In this document: positions 8,249 to 15,932 of the stretch, piece by piece
Layout: each line of letters opens with the position of its first letter
Position numbering within the stretch: position 1 is the stretch's first letter
The notes under the pieces: generated by a model
The model's database searches: none
Seen by the model: the letters and a program-made list of their open reading frames with translations, nothing else
What the model was told of the DNA's origin: nothing
Assembly (NCBI RefSeq): GCF_001005085.2
Contig: NZ_LBMU02000030.1
Span: 1 to 38,292, forward strand
Direction: 5' to 3'
DNA: 38,292 nt
Source: Streptomyces humi
GTDB taxonomy: Bacteria; Actinomycetota; Actinomycetes; Streptomycetales; Streptomycetaceae
Made by a program: the position numbers and the translations under genes

Positions 8249-8272
8249 GGCCTGCGCAGCGTCGCGCAGGCC
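8249..8272 (+). promoter_or_regulatory. Hairpin between leader peptide and sulfite reductase
   Basis: A perfect 9-bp inverted repeat, GGCCTGCGC / GCGCAGGCC, with a 6-nt loop lies 38 nt after the leader-peptide stop and 64 nt before the sulfite reductase ATG. No T-tract follows. It is placed as an attenuator or a stalling-sensitive structure would be. Confidence 0.55.
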
Positions 8273-8336
8273 TCCCCGTGCGCCCGTACGCGCAGGTCAG
8301 AGCCGCTTCCCGCCTGTCCCGAAGGACGTATCAACC

Positions 8337-10034
8337 ATGGCCGCCACCCCACAGAACCCTGCCGCCTCCGCGCCCCGCCGCAAGGTGAGCCGTCACCGCG
8401 GCGAGGGGCAGTGGGCCATGGGCCACCACACCCCGCTGAACGGCAACGAACAGTTCAAGAAGGACGACGACGGTCTCAATGTGCGGACACGCATTGAGAC
8501 GATCTACTCCAAGCGCGGTTTCGACTCGATCGACCCCAACGACCTGCGCGGCCGGATGCGCTGGTGGGGCCTGTACACCCAGCGCAAGCCCGGGATCGAC
8601 GGCGGCAAGACCGCGATCCTGGAGCCGGAGGAGCTGGACGACAAGTACTTCATGCTGCGGGTGCGGATCGACGGCGGCAGGCTCACCACCCAGCAGCTGC
8701 GGGTCATCGGCGAGATCTCGCAGGAGTTCGCGCGGGGCAGCGCGGACATCACCGACCGGCAGAACATCCAGCTGCACTGGATCCGGATCGAGGACGTCCC
8801 GGAGATCTGGAACCGCCTCGAGGCGGTCGGTCTGTCCACCACCGAGGCGTGCGGCGACTGCCCCCGCGTGGTGATCGGCTCGCCGGTCGCCGGCATCGCC
8901 GAGGACGAGATCATCGACGGCAGCTGGGCCATCGACGAGATCCACGAGCGGTACATCGGCAGCAAGGAGTTCTCCAACCTGCCCCGCAAGTTCAAGACGG
9001 CGATCTCCGGCTCCCCGCTCCTCGACGTCGTGCACGAGATCAACGACGTGGCGTTCGTCGGTGTCGAACACCCCGAGCACGGCCCCGGCTTCGACCTGTG
9101 GGTCGGCGGCGGCCTGTCCACCAACCCGAAGATCGGCGTCCGGCTCGGCGCCTGGGTGCCGCTGGCGGAGGTCCCCGAGGTCTGGGCCGGCGTGGTCGGC
9201 ATCTTCCGTGACTACGGCTACCGGCGGCTGCGCACCCGCGCCCGCCTGAAGTTCCTGGTCGCCGACTGGGGCCCGGAGAAGTTCCGCCAGGTGCTCCAGG
9301 ACGAGTACCTCAAGCGCGCGCTCGTCGACGGCCCCGCGCCCGCCGAGCCCGTGTCCCGCTGGCGCGACCACGTCGGTGTGCACCGGCAGCAGGACGGCAA
9401 CTTCTACGTCGGGTTCGCCCCGCGCGTCGGCCGGGTGGACGGCACCACCCTGGCGAAGATCGCGGACCTCGCCGAGGCGCACGGCTCGGGGCGGGTGCGC
9501 ACCACCGTCGAGCAGAAGATGATCGTCCTCGATGTCACCGAGGACCAGGTCGAGTCGCTGGTCGAGGCGCTGGAGGCGCTGGACCTGACCGCCAGGCCGT
9601 CCCCGTTCCGGCGCGGCACCATGGCCTGCACCGGCATCGAGTACTGCAAGCTCGCCATCGTCGAGACCAAGCAGCGCGGCAGCGCCCTGATCGACGAGCT
9701 GGAGCGCCGGCTCCCCGAGTTCGACGAGCCGCTCACCATCAACCTGAACGGCTGCCCGAACGCCTGCGCCCGTATCCAGGTGGCGGACATCGGTCTCAAG
9801 GGCCAGCTGGTCCTCAACGACAAGGGCGAGCAGGTCGAGGGCTACCAGGTGCACCTGGGCGGCGCGCTGGGCCTGGAGGCCGGCTTCGGCCGCAAGGTCC
9901 GCGGCCTCAAGGTGACCTCGGAGGAACTGCCGGACTACGTCGAGCGGGTGCTCAAGCGTTTCCAGGCGGAGCGCGCGGACGGCGAGCGGTTCGCCGCCTG
10001 GGCGTCCCGCGCCAGCGAGGAGGCCCTCTCATGA
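8337..10034 (+). CDS. sir: Ferredoxin-dependent assimilatory sulfite reductase (nitrite/sulfite reductase family)
   Basis: A 565-aa siroheme/[4Fe-4S] reductase. Two ferredoxin-like half-domains and siroheme regions are visible: 'RIDGGRLTTQQLRVIGEIS...ADITDRQNIQLHWIRIEDVPEIW' and 'GRVDGTTLAKIADLAEAHGSGRVRTTVEQKMIV'. The Fe-S/siroheme ligands are the C-x5-C pair Cys431/Cys437 ('CTGIEYC') and the C-x3-C pair Cys473/Cys477 ('NGCPNAC'). 'TEACGDCPR' occurs near residues 170-176. It reduces sulfite to sulfide with six electrons, probably from ferredoxin or the small protein encoded next. Sequence alone cannot fully separate nitrite from sulfite reductases, but the cysH-C-D-N context makes sulfite the likely substrate. 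GAAGGA lies about 10 bases before the ATG. It overlaps the next gene by 4 bp (ATGA). Confidence 0.93.
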   Translation: MAATPQNPAASAPRRKVSRHRGEGQWAMGHHTPLNGNEQFKKDDDGLNVRTRIETIYSKRGFDSIDPNDLRGRMRWWGLYTQRKPGIDGGKTAILEPEELDDKYFMLRVRIDGGRLTTQQLRVIGEISQEFARGSADITDRQNIQLHWIRIEDVPEIWNRLEAVGLSTTEACGDCPRVVIGSPVAGIAEDEIIDGSWAIDEIHERYIGSKEFSNLPRKFKTAISGSPLLDVVHEINDVAFVGVEHPEHGPGFDLWVGGGLSTNPKIGVRLGAWVPLAEVPEVWAGVVGIFRDYGYRRLRTRARLKFLVADWGPEKFRQVLQDEYLKRALVDGPAPAEPVSRWRDHVGVHRQQDGNFYVGFAPRVGRVDGTTLAKIADLAEAHGSGRVRTTVEQKMIVLDVTEDQVESLVEALEALDLTARPSPFRRGTMACTGIEYCKLAIVETKQRGSALIDELERRLPEFDEPLTINLNGCPNACARIQVADIGLKGQLVLNDKGEQVEGYQVHLGGALGLEAGFGRKVRGLKVTSEELPDYVERVLKRFQAERADGERFAAWASRASEEALS

Positions 10035-10210
10035 GCGAGCGGGCCGCCCCCTTCTACTGCCCCTACTGCGGGGACGAGGACCTGCGTCCCAGCGACGCGG
10101 GCCACGGCGCCTGGGAATGCGCGGCCTGCAACCGCGCATTCCAGCTGAAGTTCCTCGGGCTGCTCGCCCGGGGGCTGAAGCACTCCGAAGCTGGAGGGGA
10201 ACAGATATGA
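10031..10210 (+). CDS. Small CxxC/CxxC zinc-ribbon or rubredoxin-like protein (CysX-like position)
   Basis: A 59-aa protein that overlaps both neighbours by ATGA, so it is translated between sulfite reductase and cysH. It holds two CxxC knuckles: 'FYCPYCGDEDL' and 'WECAACNRAF', spaced like a single zinc ribbon or rubredoxin-type iron site. The rest has an amphipathic 'LKFLGLLARGLKH' helix. In Corynebacterium glutamicum a small ferredoxin-like protein, CysX, sits between cysI and cysH and is proposed to carry electrons from a reductase to CysI. This gene occupies the same slot but has only four cysteines, so it is an iron- or zinc-binding analogue rather than a [4Fe-4S] ferredoxin. A redox or chaperone role for sulfite reductase is inference. 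The gene itself is well supported by its coupling on both sides. Confidence 0.85.
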   Translation: MSERAAPFYCPYCGDEDLRPSDAGHGAWECAACNRAFQLKFLGLLARGLKHSEAGGEQI

Positions 10211-10926
10211 CCACAACTCAGGAAGACCGTAGGACGGACGAGTTGAGGGCGCTGGCCGAGCAGGCCGGCCGCGACCTGGAGGACGCCTCCGCCCTGGAGA
10301 TCCTCCAGTGGGCGGTGGACACCTTCGGCAAGGGCTTCTGCGTGACCTCCTCCATGGAGGACGCGGTGGTGGCCCACCTGGCGTCGCGTGTCCAGAAGGG
10401 CGAGGCCGCCATCGATGTCGTCTTCCTCGACACCGGCTACCACTTCCCGGAGACCATCGGCACCCGGGACGCGGTCGAGGCCGTGATGGACGTCAACGTC
10501 ATCACCCTCACCCCGCGTCAGACGGTCGCCGAGCAGGACGCGGAGTACGGCCCGAAGCTGCACGACCGTGACCCCGACCTGTGCTGCAAGCTCCGCAAGG
10601 TCCAGCCGCTGGAGCAGGGCCTGACGAGGTACGCGGCCTGGGCGACCGGGCTGCGCCGCGACGAGTCCCCGACCCGCGCGAACACGCCGGTCGTCGGCTG
10701 GGACGAGAAGCGCCAGAAGGTCAAGGTCTCCCCGATCGCCCGCTGGACCCAGGACGACGTGGACGCGTACGTCGCCGAACACGGCGTGCTGACCAACCCG
10801 TTGCTGATGGACGGCTACGCCTCCGTCGGCTGCGCCCCCTGCACCCGCCGGGTGCTGGAGGGCGAGGACGCGCGCGCCGGCCGCTGGGCGGGCCGGGCCA
10901 AGACCGAGTGCGGACTGCACGGATGA
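10207..10926 (+). CDS. cysH: APS/PAPS reductase (assimilatory)
   Basis: A 239-aa enzyme reducing activated sulfate to sulfite. The adenine-nucleotide fold is seen in 'GFCVTSSMEDAVVAHLASRV' (P-loop-like) and 'VVFLDTGYHFPET'. Cys126-Cys127 ('DLCCKLRKV') and Cys209-x2-Cys212 ('GCAPCTRR') are the four ligands of the [4Fe-4S] cluster that marks APS-using reductases; PAPS-only enzymes lack them. The catalytic Cys235 is in the C-terminal 'ECGLHG'. Adenylylsulfate is thus the probable substrate even though the operon also has an APS kinase. The ATG at 10207 overlaps the preceding stop by 4 bp and has GGAGGGG upstream. Longer frames reaching back to 10117 run through the small zinc-ribbon gene and are not needed. 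Confidence 0.93.
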   Translation: MTTTQEDRRTDELRALAEQAGRDLEDASALEILQWAVDTFGKGFCVTSSMEDAVVAHLASRVQKGEAAIDVVFLDTGYHFPETIGTRDAVEAVMDVNVITLTPRQTVAEQDAEYGPKLHDRDPDLCCKLRKVQPLEQGLTRYAAWATGLRRDESPTRANTPVVGWDEKRQKVKVSPIARWTQDDVDAYVAEHGVLTNPLLMDGYASVGCAPCTRRVLEGEDARAGRWAGRAKTECGLHG

Positions 10927-10964
10927 CCGCGAATGCCCCTGAGGCGAACACGGAGGAGTTGCAC

Positions 10965-11501
10965 GTGACGACCGGAGCCACCGTCTGGCTCACGGGTCTG
11001 CCGAGCGCCGGCAAGACCACCATCGCGTACGAGCTGGCGGGCCGGCTGCGCGCGGAGGGCCACCTCGTCGAGGTGCTCGACGGCGACGAGATCCGCGAGT
11101 TCATCTCGGCGGGCCTCGGCTTCACCCGCGAGGACCGGCACACCAACGTGCAGCGCATCGGCTTCGTCGCCGAACTCCTGGCCCGCAACGGCGTCAAGGC
11201 CCTGGTCCCGGTGATCGCGCCCTACGCGGACAGCCGGGACGCGGTACGCAAGCGGCACGCGGAGAACGGCACCGCGTACGTCGAGGTGCATGTGGCGACC
11301 CCGGTCGAGGTGTGCAGCGAGCGGGACGTCAAGGGGCTGTACGCCAAGCAGGCCGCCGGCGAGCTGACCGGGCTGACCGGCGTCGACGACCCGTACGAGC
11401 AGCCCGAGACACCCGATCTGCGGATCGAGTCGCAGCACCAGACCGTGCAGGAGTCCGCGGCGTCCGTGCACGCGCTGCTCAGCGAGAGGGGACTGGCATG
11501 A
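10965..11501 (+). CDS. cysC: Adenylylsulfate (APS) kinase
   Basis: A 178-aa kinase making PAPS from APS and ATP. Walker A is 'GLPSAGKTT' (residues 11-19); 'VLDGDEIREFISAGLGFTREDRHTNVQRIGF' is the APS-binding signature; 'VPVIAPYADSRDAVRKRH' and 'KGLYAKQAAGELTGLTGVDDPYE' complete the lid and family-specific region. I start at GTG 10965 because GGAGGAG lies 7 bases upstream and the protein then begins directly at the fold. An ATG at 10923 that overlaps the cysH stop (ATGA) would add 14 non-conserved-looking residues; both are possible. PAPS is not needed for an APS-specific CysH, so the kinase may serve sulfotransferases or act as a flux branch. It overlaps cysD by 4 bp. Confidence 0.93.
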   Translation: MTTGATVWLTGLPSAGKTTIAYELAGRLRAEGHLVEVLDGDEIREFISAGLGFTREDRHTNVQRIGFVAELLARNGVKALVPVIAPYADSRDAVRKRHAENGTAYVEVHVATPVEVCSERDVKGLYAKQAAGELTGLTGVDDPYEQPETPDLRIESQHQTVQESAASVHALLSERGLA

Positions 11502-12436
11502 CGACGACCGTGGAGACCCACGGGGAGGGCACGGACACCCCGTACGCCCTGTCCCACCTGGACGCACTGGAGTCCGAGGCGGTCCACATCTTCCGTGAGG
11601 TGGCGGGCGAGTTCGAGCGGCCGGTGATCCTGTTCTCCGGCGGCAAGGACTCGATCCTGATGCTGCACCTGGCCCTGAAGGCGTTCGCGCCCGCGGCGGT
11701 CCCGTTCTCCCTGCTGCACGTGGACACCGGGCACAACTTCCCCGAGGTCCTGGAGTACCGCGACCGCACGGTCGAACGGCACGGACTGCGCCTGCACGTG
11801 GCCTCCGTGCAGGACTACATCGACCGCGGTGTGCTGCGCGAGCGCCCCGACGGCACCCGCAACCCGCTCCAGACACTGCCGCTCACCGAGAAGATCCAGA
11901 GCGAGCGCTTCGACGCCGTGTTCGGCGGCGGCCGCCGCGACGAGGAGAAGGCCCGCGCCAAGGAACGCGTGTTCTCCCTGCGCGACGAGTTCTCCCAGTG
12001 GGACCCCCGCCGCCAGCGCCCCGAGCTGTGGAACCTCTACAACGGCCGGCACGCCCCCGGCGAGCACGTCCGCGTCTTCCCGCTCTCCAACTGGACCGAA
12101 CTGGACGTCTGGCAGTACATCGCCCGCGAGGAGATCGAGCTGCCGCAGATCTACTACGCCCATCACCGGGAGGTGTTCCGGCGCGGCGGGATGTGGCTGA
12201 CGGCCGGTGAGTGGGGCGGCCCGAAGGACGGCGAGACCGTCGAGAAGCGGCAGGTCCGCTACCGGACCGTCGGCGACATGTCCTGCACCGGCGCCGTCGA
12301 CTCCGACGCGACCACGCTGGACGCCGTGATCGCCGAGATCGCCGCGTCCCGGCTGACCGAGCGCGGCGCCACGCGTGCCGACGACAAGCTCTCCGAGGCC
12401 GCGATGGAAGACCGCAAGCGCGAGGGGTACTTCTAG
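11498..12436 (+). CDS. cysD: Sulfate adenylyltransferase subunit 2
   Basis: A 312-aa ATP-PP-loop subunit of ATP sulfurylase. 'FSGGKDSILMLHLALKAF' (SGGKDS at 47-52) is the pyrophosphatase loop. Further family marks are 'LLHVDTGHNFPEVLEYRD', 'FDAVFGGGRRDEEKARAKERVFS', 'NLYNGRHAPGEHVRVFPLSNWTELDVW' and the C-terminal 'RYRTVGDMSCTGAV'. With CysN it makes APS from sulfate and ATP, driven by GTP hydrolysis. The ATG overlaps the cysC stop (ATGA), and GAGAGGGGA lies just upstream. It is 2 bp from cysN. Confidence 0.96.
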   Translation: MTTTVETHGEGTDTPYALSHLDALESEAVHIFREVAGEFERPVILFSGGKDSILMLHLALKAFAPAAVPFSLLHVDTGHNFPEVLEYRDRTVERHGLRLHVASVQDYIDRGVLRERPDGTRNPLQTLPLTEKIQSERFDAVFGGGRRDEEKARAKERVFSLRDEFSQWDPRRQRPELWNLYNGRHAPGEHVRVFPLSNWTELDVWQYIAREEIELPQIYYAHHREVFRRGGMWLTAGEWGGPKDGETVEKRQVRYRTVGDMSCTGAVDSDATTLDAVIAEIAASRLTERGATRADDKLSEAAMEDRKREGYF

Positions 12437-12438
12437 AC

Positions 12439-13776
12439 ATGAGCACCACCACCACGGAACTCGGTCTCGACGAGACCACCCTGCTGCGGTTCGCGACCGC
12501 CGGTTCGGTCGACGACGGCAAGTCCACCCTCGTGGGACGGCTGCTGCACGACTCCAAGTCGGTGCTCACCGACCAGCTGGAGGCCGTCGAACGGGCCTCC
12601 GCCGGCCGCGGCCAGGACACCCCGGACCTCGCGCTGCTCACCGACGGGCTGCGGGCCGAGCGCGAGCAGGGCATCACCATCGACGTGGCCTACCGCTACT
12701 TCGCCACCCCGAAGCGCCGGTTCATCCTCGCCGACACCCCGGGCCACGTGCAGTACACCCGCAACATGGTCACCGGCGCCTCCACCGCCGAACTGACCGT
12801 GATCCTGGTCGACGCCCGCAACGGCGTGGTCGAGCAGACCCGCCGGCACGCCGCGATCGCCGCCCTGCTGCGCGTCCCGCACGTGGTGCTCGCCGTCAAC
12901 AAGATGGACCTGGTCGGCTACCAGGAGCCGATCTTCGCGGGGATCGCCGAGGAGTTCACGGCGTACGCGACCGAGCTGGGCGTCCCGGAGGTCACCGCCA
13001 TCCCGATCTCGGCGCTGGTCGGCGACAACGTCGTGGAGCCGTCCGCGAACATGGACTGGTACGGCGGCCCCACCGTCCTGGAGCACCTGGAGACCGTCCC
13101 GGTCAGCCACGACCTGGCGCACTGCCACGCCCGGCTGCCCGTGCAGTACGTGATCCGCCCGCAGAGCGCGGACCACCCCGACTACCGGGGCTACGCCGGT
13201 CAGATCGCGGCCGGCACGTTCCGGGTCGGCGACCCGGTCACGGTGCTGCCGTCCGGCCGTACGACGACGATCTCCGGCATCGACCTGCTCGGCCGGCCGG
13301 TCGACACGGCGTGGACGACCCAGTCGGTGACGCTGCTGCTCACCGACGACATCGACGTGTCGCGCGGCGACCTGATCGTGCCGACGAAGGACGCCCCGGC
13401 GACCACCCAGGACGTCGAGGCGACCGTCTGCCACGTGGCCGACCAGCCGCTGACCGTCGGCCACCGGGTGCTGCTGAAGCACGGCACGCGCACGGTCAAG
13501 GCGATCGTCAAGGACATCCCGTCCCGGCTCACCCTCGACGACCTGTCCCTGCACCCGCACCCGGGGCAGCTCGTCGCCAACGACATCGGCCGGGTGAAGA
13601 TCCGTACCGCCGAGCCGCTGCCGGTCGACTCCTACTCCGACTCGCGCCGCACCGGCTCGTTCATCCTGATCGACCCCGCCGACGGCACCACGCTCACCGC
13701 GGGCATGGTCGGCGAGTCGTTCGCGTCCCCCGAGCCGGTCAAGGACGAGTCCGAAGACGACGGCTGGGACTTCTGA
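12439..13776 (+). CDS. cysN: Sulfate adenylyltransferase subunit 1 (GTPase)
   Basis: A 445-aa translation-factor-type GTPase. G1 is 'GSVDDGKST' (residues 22-30). Switch II/G3 is 'DTPGHVQYTRNM', G4 'NKMDLVG' and G5 'ISALVGDNV'. Beta-barrel domains II and III follow. It stands alone without a fused CysC kinase domain, consistent with the separate cysC. It partners CysD; the two genes are separated by 2 bp. The C-terminal end is acidic ('KDESEDDGWDF'). Confidence 0.96.
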   Translation: MSTTTTELGLDETTLLRFATAGSVDDGKSTLVGRLLHDSKSVLTDQLEAVERASAGRGQDTPDLALLTDGLRAEREQGITIDVAYRYFATPKRRFILADTPGHVQYTRNMVTGASTAELTVILVDARNGVVEQTRRHAAIAALLRVPHVVLAVNKMDLVGYQEPIFAGIAEEFTAYATELGVPEVTAIPISALVGDNVVEPSANMDWYGGPTVLEHLETVPVSHDLAHCHARLPVQYVIRPQSADHPDYRGYAGQIAAGTFRVGDPVTVLPSGRTTTISGIDLLGRPVDTAWTTQSVTLLLTDDIDVSRGDLIVPTKDAPATTQDVEATVCHVADQPLTVGHRVLLKHGTRTVKAIVKDIPSRLTLDDLSLHPHPGQLVANDIGRVKIRTAEPLPVDSYSDSRRTGSFILIDPADGTTLTAGMVGESFASPEPVKDESEDDGWDF

Positions 13777-13777
13777 C

Positions 13778-13882
13778 ATGACGACGACCGACGTCTACTC
13801 GACGTTCGCGAAGGAGGGCGGCCGCGTCGGCAGCGGTGACCTCGGGAGCGGGCAGGGCGGGGTGGCGCGATGTGCGTGCTGA
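13778..13882 (+). CDS. Possible 34-aa peptide after cysN
   Basis: An ATG placed one base after the cysN stop (same TGA-C-ATG style as the cysD/cysN junction) opens a 34-codon frame, 'MTTTDVYSTFAKEGGRVGSG', continuing to a Cys-Ala-Cys end. I recognise no family. It may be an upstream peptide for the ABC-transporter genes (two Cys codons just before the stop, echoing the operon leader), a remnant of a longer gene, or chance. An alternative overlapping frame at 13870 starts Met-Cys-Val. Low confidence that it is translated. Confidence 0.3.
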   Translation: MTTTDVYSTFAKEGGRVGSGDLGSGQGGVARCAC

Positions 13883-14007
13883 CGTACGCGCACTGCCTGC
13901 GCGCCCTGGCCCCCCACCCGACGTCCCGGATGCGACGAAGACCTGCCGACCTCCCGGCCACGACCTGAAAGACCGTGACCGCCGGGCCAACGAGAGGAAA
14001 GCCTCCC

Positions 14008-15120
14008 GTGCCTGCCAACCGCTCACAGTTCCTTCGCCGCGGCATAGCCGTGGTCGCCGCGCTCCCGCTTCTCACACTCGCCGCTTGCGGCTACGGGTCC
14101 AAGTCCACGGCCGACAACGCCAAGGAGAAGGTCTCCGCCGGGTCCTCGAAGATCGACGGCCTTGACTCGGTCAAGATCGGCTACTTCGGCAACCTCACCC
14201 ACGGGACCGCGCTCGTCGCCCGTCAGCAGGGTTACTTCCAGAAGCAGCTGGGCGCCACCAAGGCGGCCTACCAGATCTTCAACGCCGGTCCCTCGGAGAT
14301 CGAGGCGCTCAACTCCGGCTCCATCGACATCGGGTGGATCGGCCCGTCCCCGTCGATCAACGGCTACACCAAGTCGAACGGCAAGAGCCTGAAGATCATC
14401 GGCGGTTCGGCCTCCGGCGGCGTCAAGCTCGTCGTGAACCCGAAGAAGATCAAGTCCCTGAAGGACGTCAAGGGCAAGAAGATCGCGACGCCGCAGCTGG
14501 GCAACACGCAGGACGTGGCGTTCCTGAACTGGATCGCGGACCAGGGCTGGAAGGTCGACGCCAACACCGGCAAGGGCGACGTCTCGGTGGTCCGCACCGA
14601 CAACAAGATCACCCCTGACGCCTACAAGTCCGGTGCCATCGACGGCGCCTGGGTGCCGGAGCCGACCGCGTCCAAGCTGGTCGCCGAGGGCGGCAAGGTG
14701 CTGCTCGACGAGTCGAGCCTGTGGCCGGACAAGAAGTTCGTGATCACGAACATCATCGTGCGGCAGCAGTTCCTCAAGGAGCACCCGAAGGCCGTCGAGG
14801 CGGTGCTGAAGGCCTCGGTCGAGGCCAACAAGTGGATCAACGCCAACCCCGACCAGGCCAAGACGGTGGCGAACAAGCAGCTCGAGGCCGATTCCGGCAA
14901 GGCGCTGCCCGCCGACGTCCTCGACCCGGCGTGGAAGTCCATCCAGTTCACCGACGACCCGCTGGCGTCCACCCTCAACACTGAGGCGGAGCACGCGGTC
15001 AAGGCCGGCCTGCTGGAGAAGCCCGACCTCGACGGCATCTACGACCTGACGATCCTGAACAAGGTCCTCAAGGCCGAGGGTGCGGCCACCGTCTCCGACG
15101 CCGGTCTCGGCAGCAGCTGA
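14008..15120 (+). CDS. Aliphatic sulfonate/sulfate-type ABC transporter, substrate-binding lipoprotein
   Basis: A 370-aa periplasmic-binding-type lipoprotein. The signal peptide ends at the lipobox 'LTLAAC' (lipidated Cys27). The body is of the SsuA/TauA/NrtA type: 'VKIGYFGNLTHGTALVARQQGYFQKQLG', 'NAGPSEIEALNSGSIDIGWIGPSPSINGY', 'GKKIATPQLGNTQDVAFLNWI', 'DGAWVPEPTASKLV'. It should capture a sulfonate or sulfate outside the membrane for the ATPase and permease encoded next. No sulfonate monooxygenase is present here. GTG 14008 has GAGAGGA about 9 bases upstream. Position behind cysN ties it to sulfur supply. The exact ligand is not determinable from sequence. Confidence 0.9.
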   Translation: MPANRSQFLRRGIAVVAALPLLTLAACGYGSKSTADNAKEKVSAGSSKIDGLDSVKIGYFGNLTHGTALVARQQGYFQKQLGATKAAYQIFNAGPSEIEALNSGSIDIGWIGPSPSINGYTKSNGKSLKIIGGSASGGVKLVVNPKKIKSLKDVKGKKIATPQLGNTQDVAFLNWIADQGWKVDANTGKGDVSVVRTDNKITPDAYKSGAIDGAWVPEPTASKLVAEGGKVLLDESSLWPDKKFVITNIIVRQQFLKEHPKAVEAVLKASVEANKWINANPDQAKTVANKQLEADSGKALPADVLDPAWKSIQFTDDPLASTLNTEAEHAVKAGLLEKPDLDGIYDLTILNKVLKAEGAATVSDAGLGSS

Positions 15121-15152
15121 CGGACCCGACGAGATCCCAGGAGGTGACGACC

Positions 15153-15932
15153 ATGGCCACGACCCTCGCCAAGGCCGACGAGACCGTCGAGTACGCGGCG
15201 CGGCTTGAGCACGTCTCGAAGTCCTTCGCCGGACCGGGCGGACAGCAGCTCGTCCTGGACGACATCAGCCTCGATGTCGCGCCGGGTGAGTTCGTCACCC
15301 TCCTGGGCGCCTCGGGCTGCGGCAAGTCCACGCTGCTGAACCTGGTGGCCGGCCTGGACGCGCCGACCACCGGTTCCATCGCGACGGACGGCCGTCCGGC
15401 CCTGATGTTCCAGGAACACGCCCTCTTCCCGTGGCTGACCGCGGGCAAGAACATCGAACTCGCCCTCCGGCTCCGGGGGGTCCCCAAGAACGACCGGCGC
15501 GACAAGGCCGAGGAACTGCTCGAACTCGTCCGGCTGAAGGGTGCGTACGGCAAGCGTGTGCACGAGCTGTCGGGCGGTATGCGGCAGCGCGTGGCGCTGG
15601 CACGGGCACTCGGCCAGGAGAGCAACCTGCTGCTGATGGACGAGCCGTTCGCGGCCCTCGACGCCATCACGCGGGATGTGCTGCACGACGAACTGACGCG
15701 GATCTGGGCGGAGACCGGGCTGTCCGTCCTCTTCGTCACGCACAACGTGCGCGAGGCGGTCCGGCTGGCCCAGCGGGTCATCCTGCTGTCGTCCCGCCCG
15801 GGCCGGATCGCGCGCGAGTGGACGGTCGGCATCCCGCAGCCGCGCCGCATCGAGGACGCGCCCGTGGCCGAACTGTCCCTTGAGATCACCGACGTACTGC
15901 GGGGGGAGATCCGCCGTCATGGCCAGCACTGA
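15153..15932 (+). CDS. ABC transporter ATP-binding protein (SsuB/TauB type)
   Basis: A 259-aa ATPase. Walker A is 'GASGCGKST' (52-60), the Q-loop Gln87 is in 'LMFQEHALFPW', the signature is 'LSGGMRQR' (139-146), and Walker B plus D-loop is 'LLMDEPFAALD' around Asp163/Glu164. The H-loop His is in 'LFVTHNVREAV'. The family 'LFPWLT' motif after the Q-loop is typical of the nitrate/sulfonate/taurine group. ATG 15153 has AGGAGG 8 bases upstream, so I prefer it to the GTG at 15144, which lies within that SD. It overlaps the permease gene by 14 bp. Confidence 0.93.
   Translation: MATTLAKADETVEYAARLEHVSKSFAGPGGQQLVLDDISLDVAPGEFVTLLGASGCGKSTLLNLVAGLDAPTTGSIATDGRPALMFQEHALFPWLTAGKNIELALRLRGVPKNDRRDKAEELLELVRLKGAYGKRVHELSGGMRQRVALARALGQESNLLLMDEPFAALDAITRDVLHDELTRIWAETGLSVLFVTHNVREAVRLAQRVILLSSRPGRIAREWTVGIPQPRRIEDAPVAELSLEITDVLRGEIRRHGQH

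Noticed and set aside
8337..10034. Dissimilatory or assimilatory nitrite reductase as the identity of the siroheme enzyme
   Set aside because: The family cannot be split by motif alone, but coupling to cysH-C-D-N and a sulfonate-type transporter favours sulfite.
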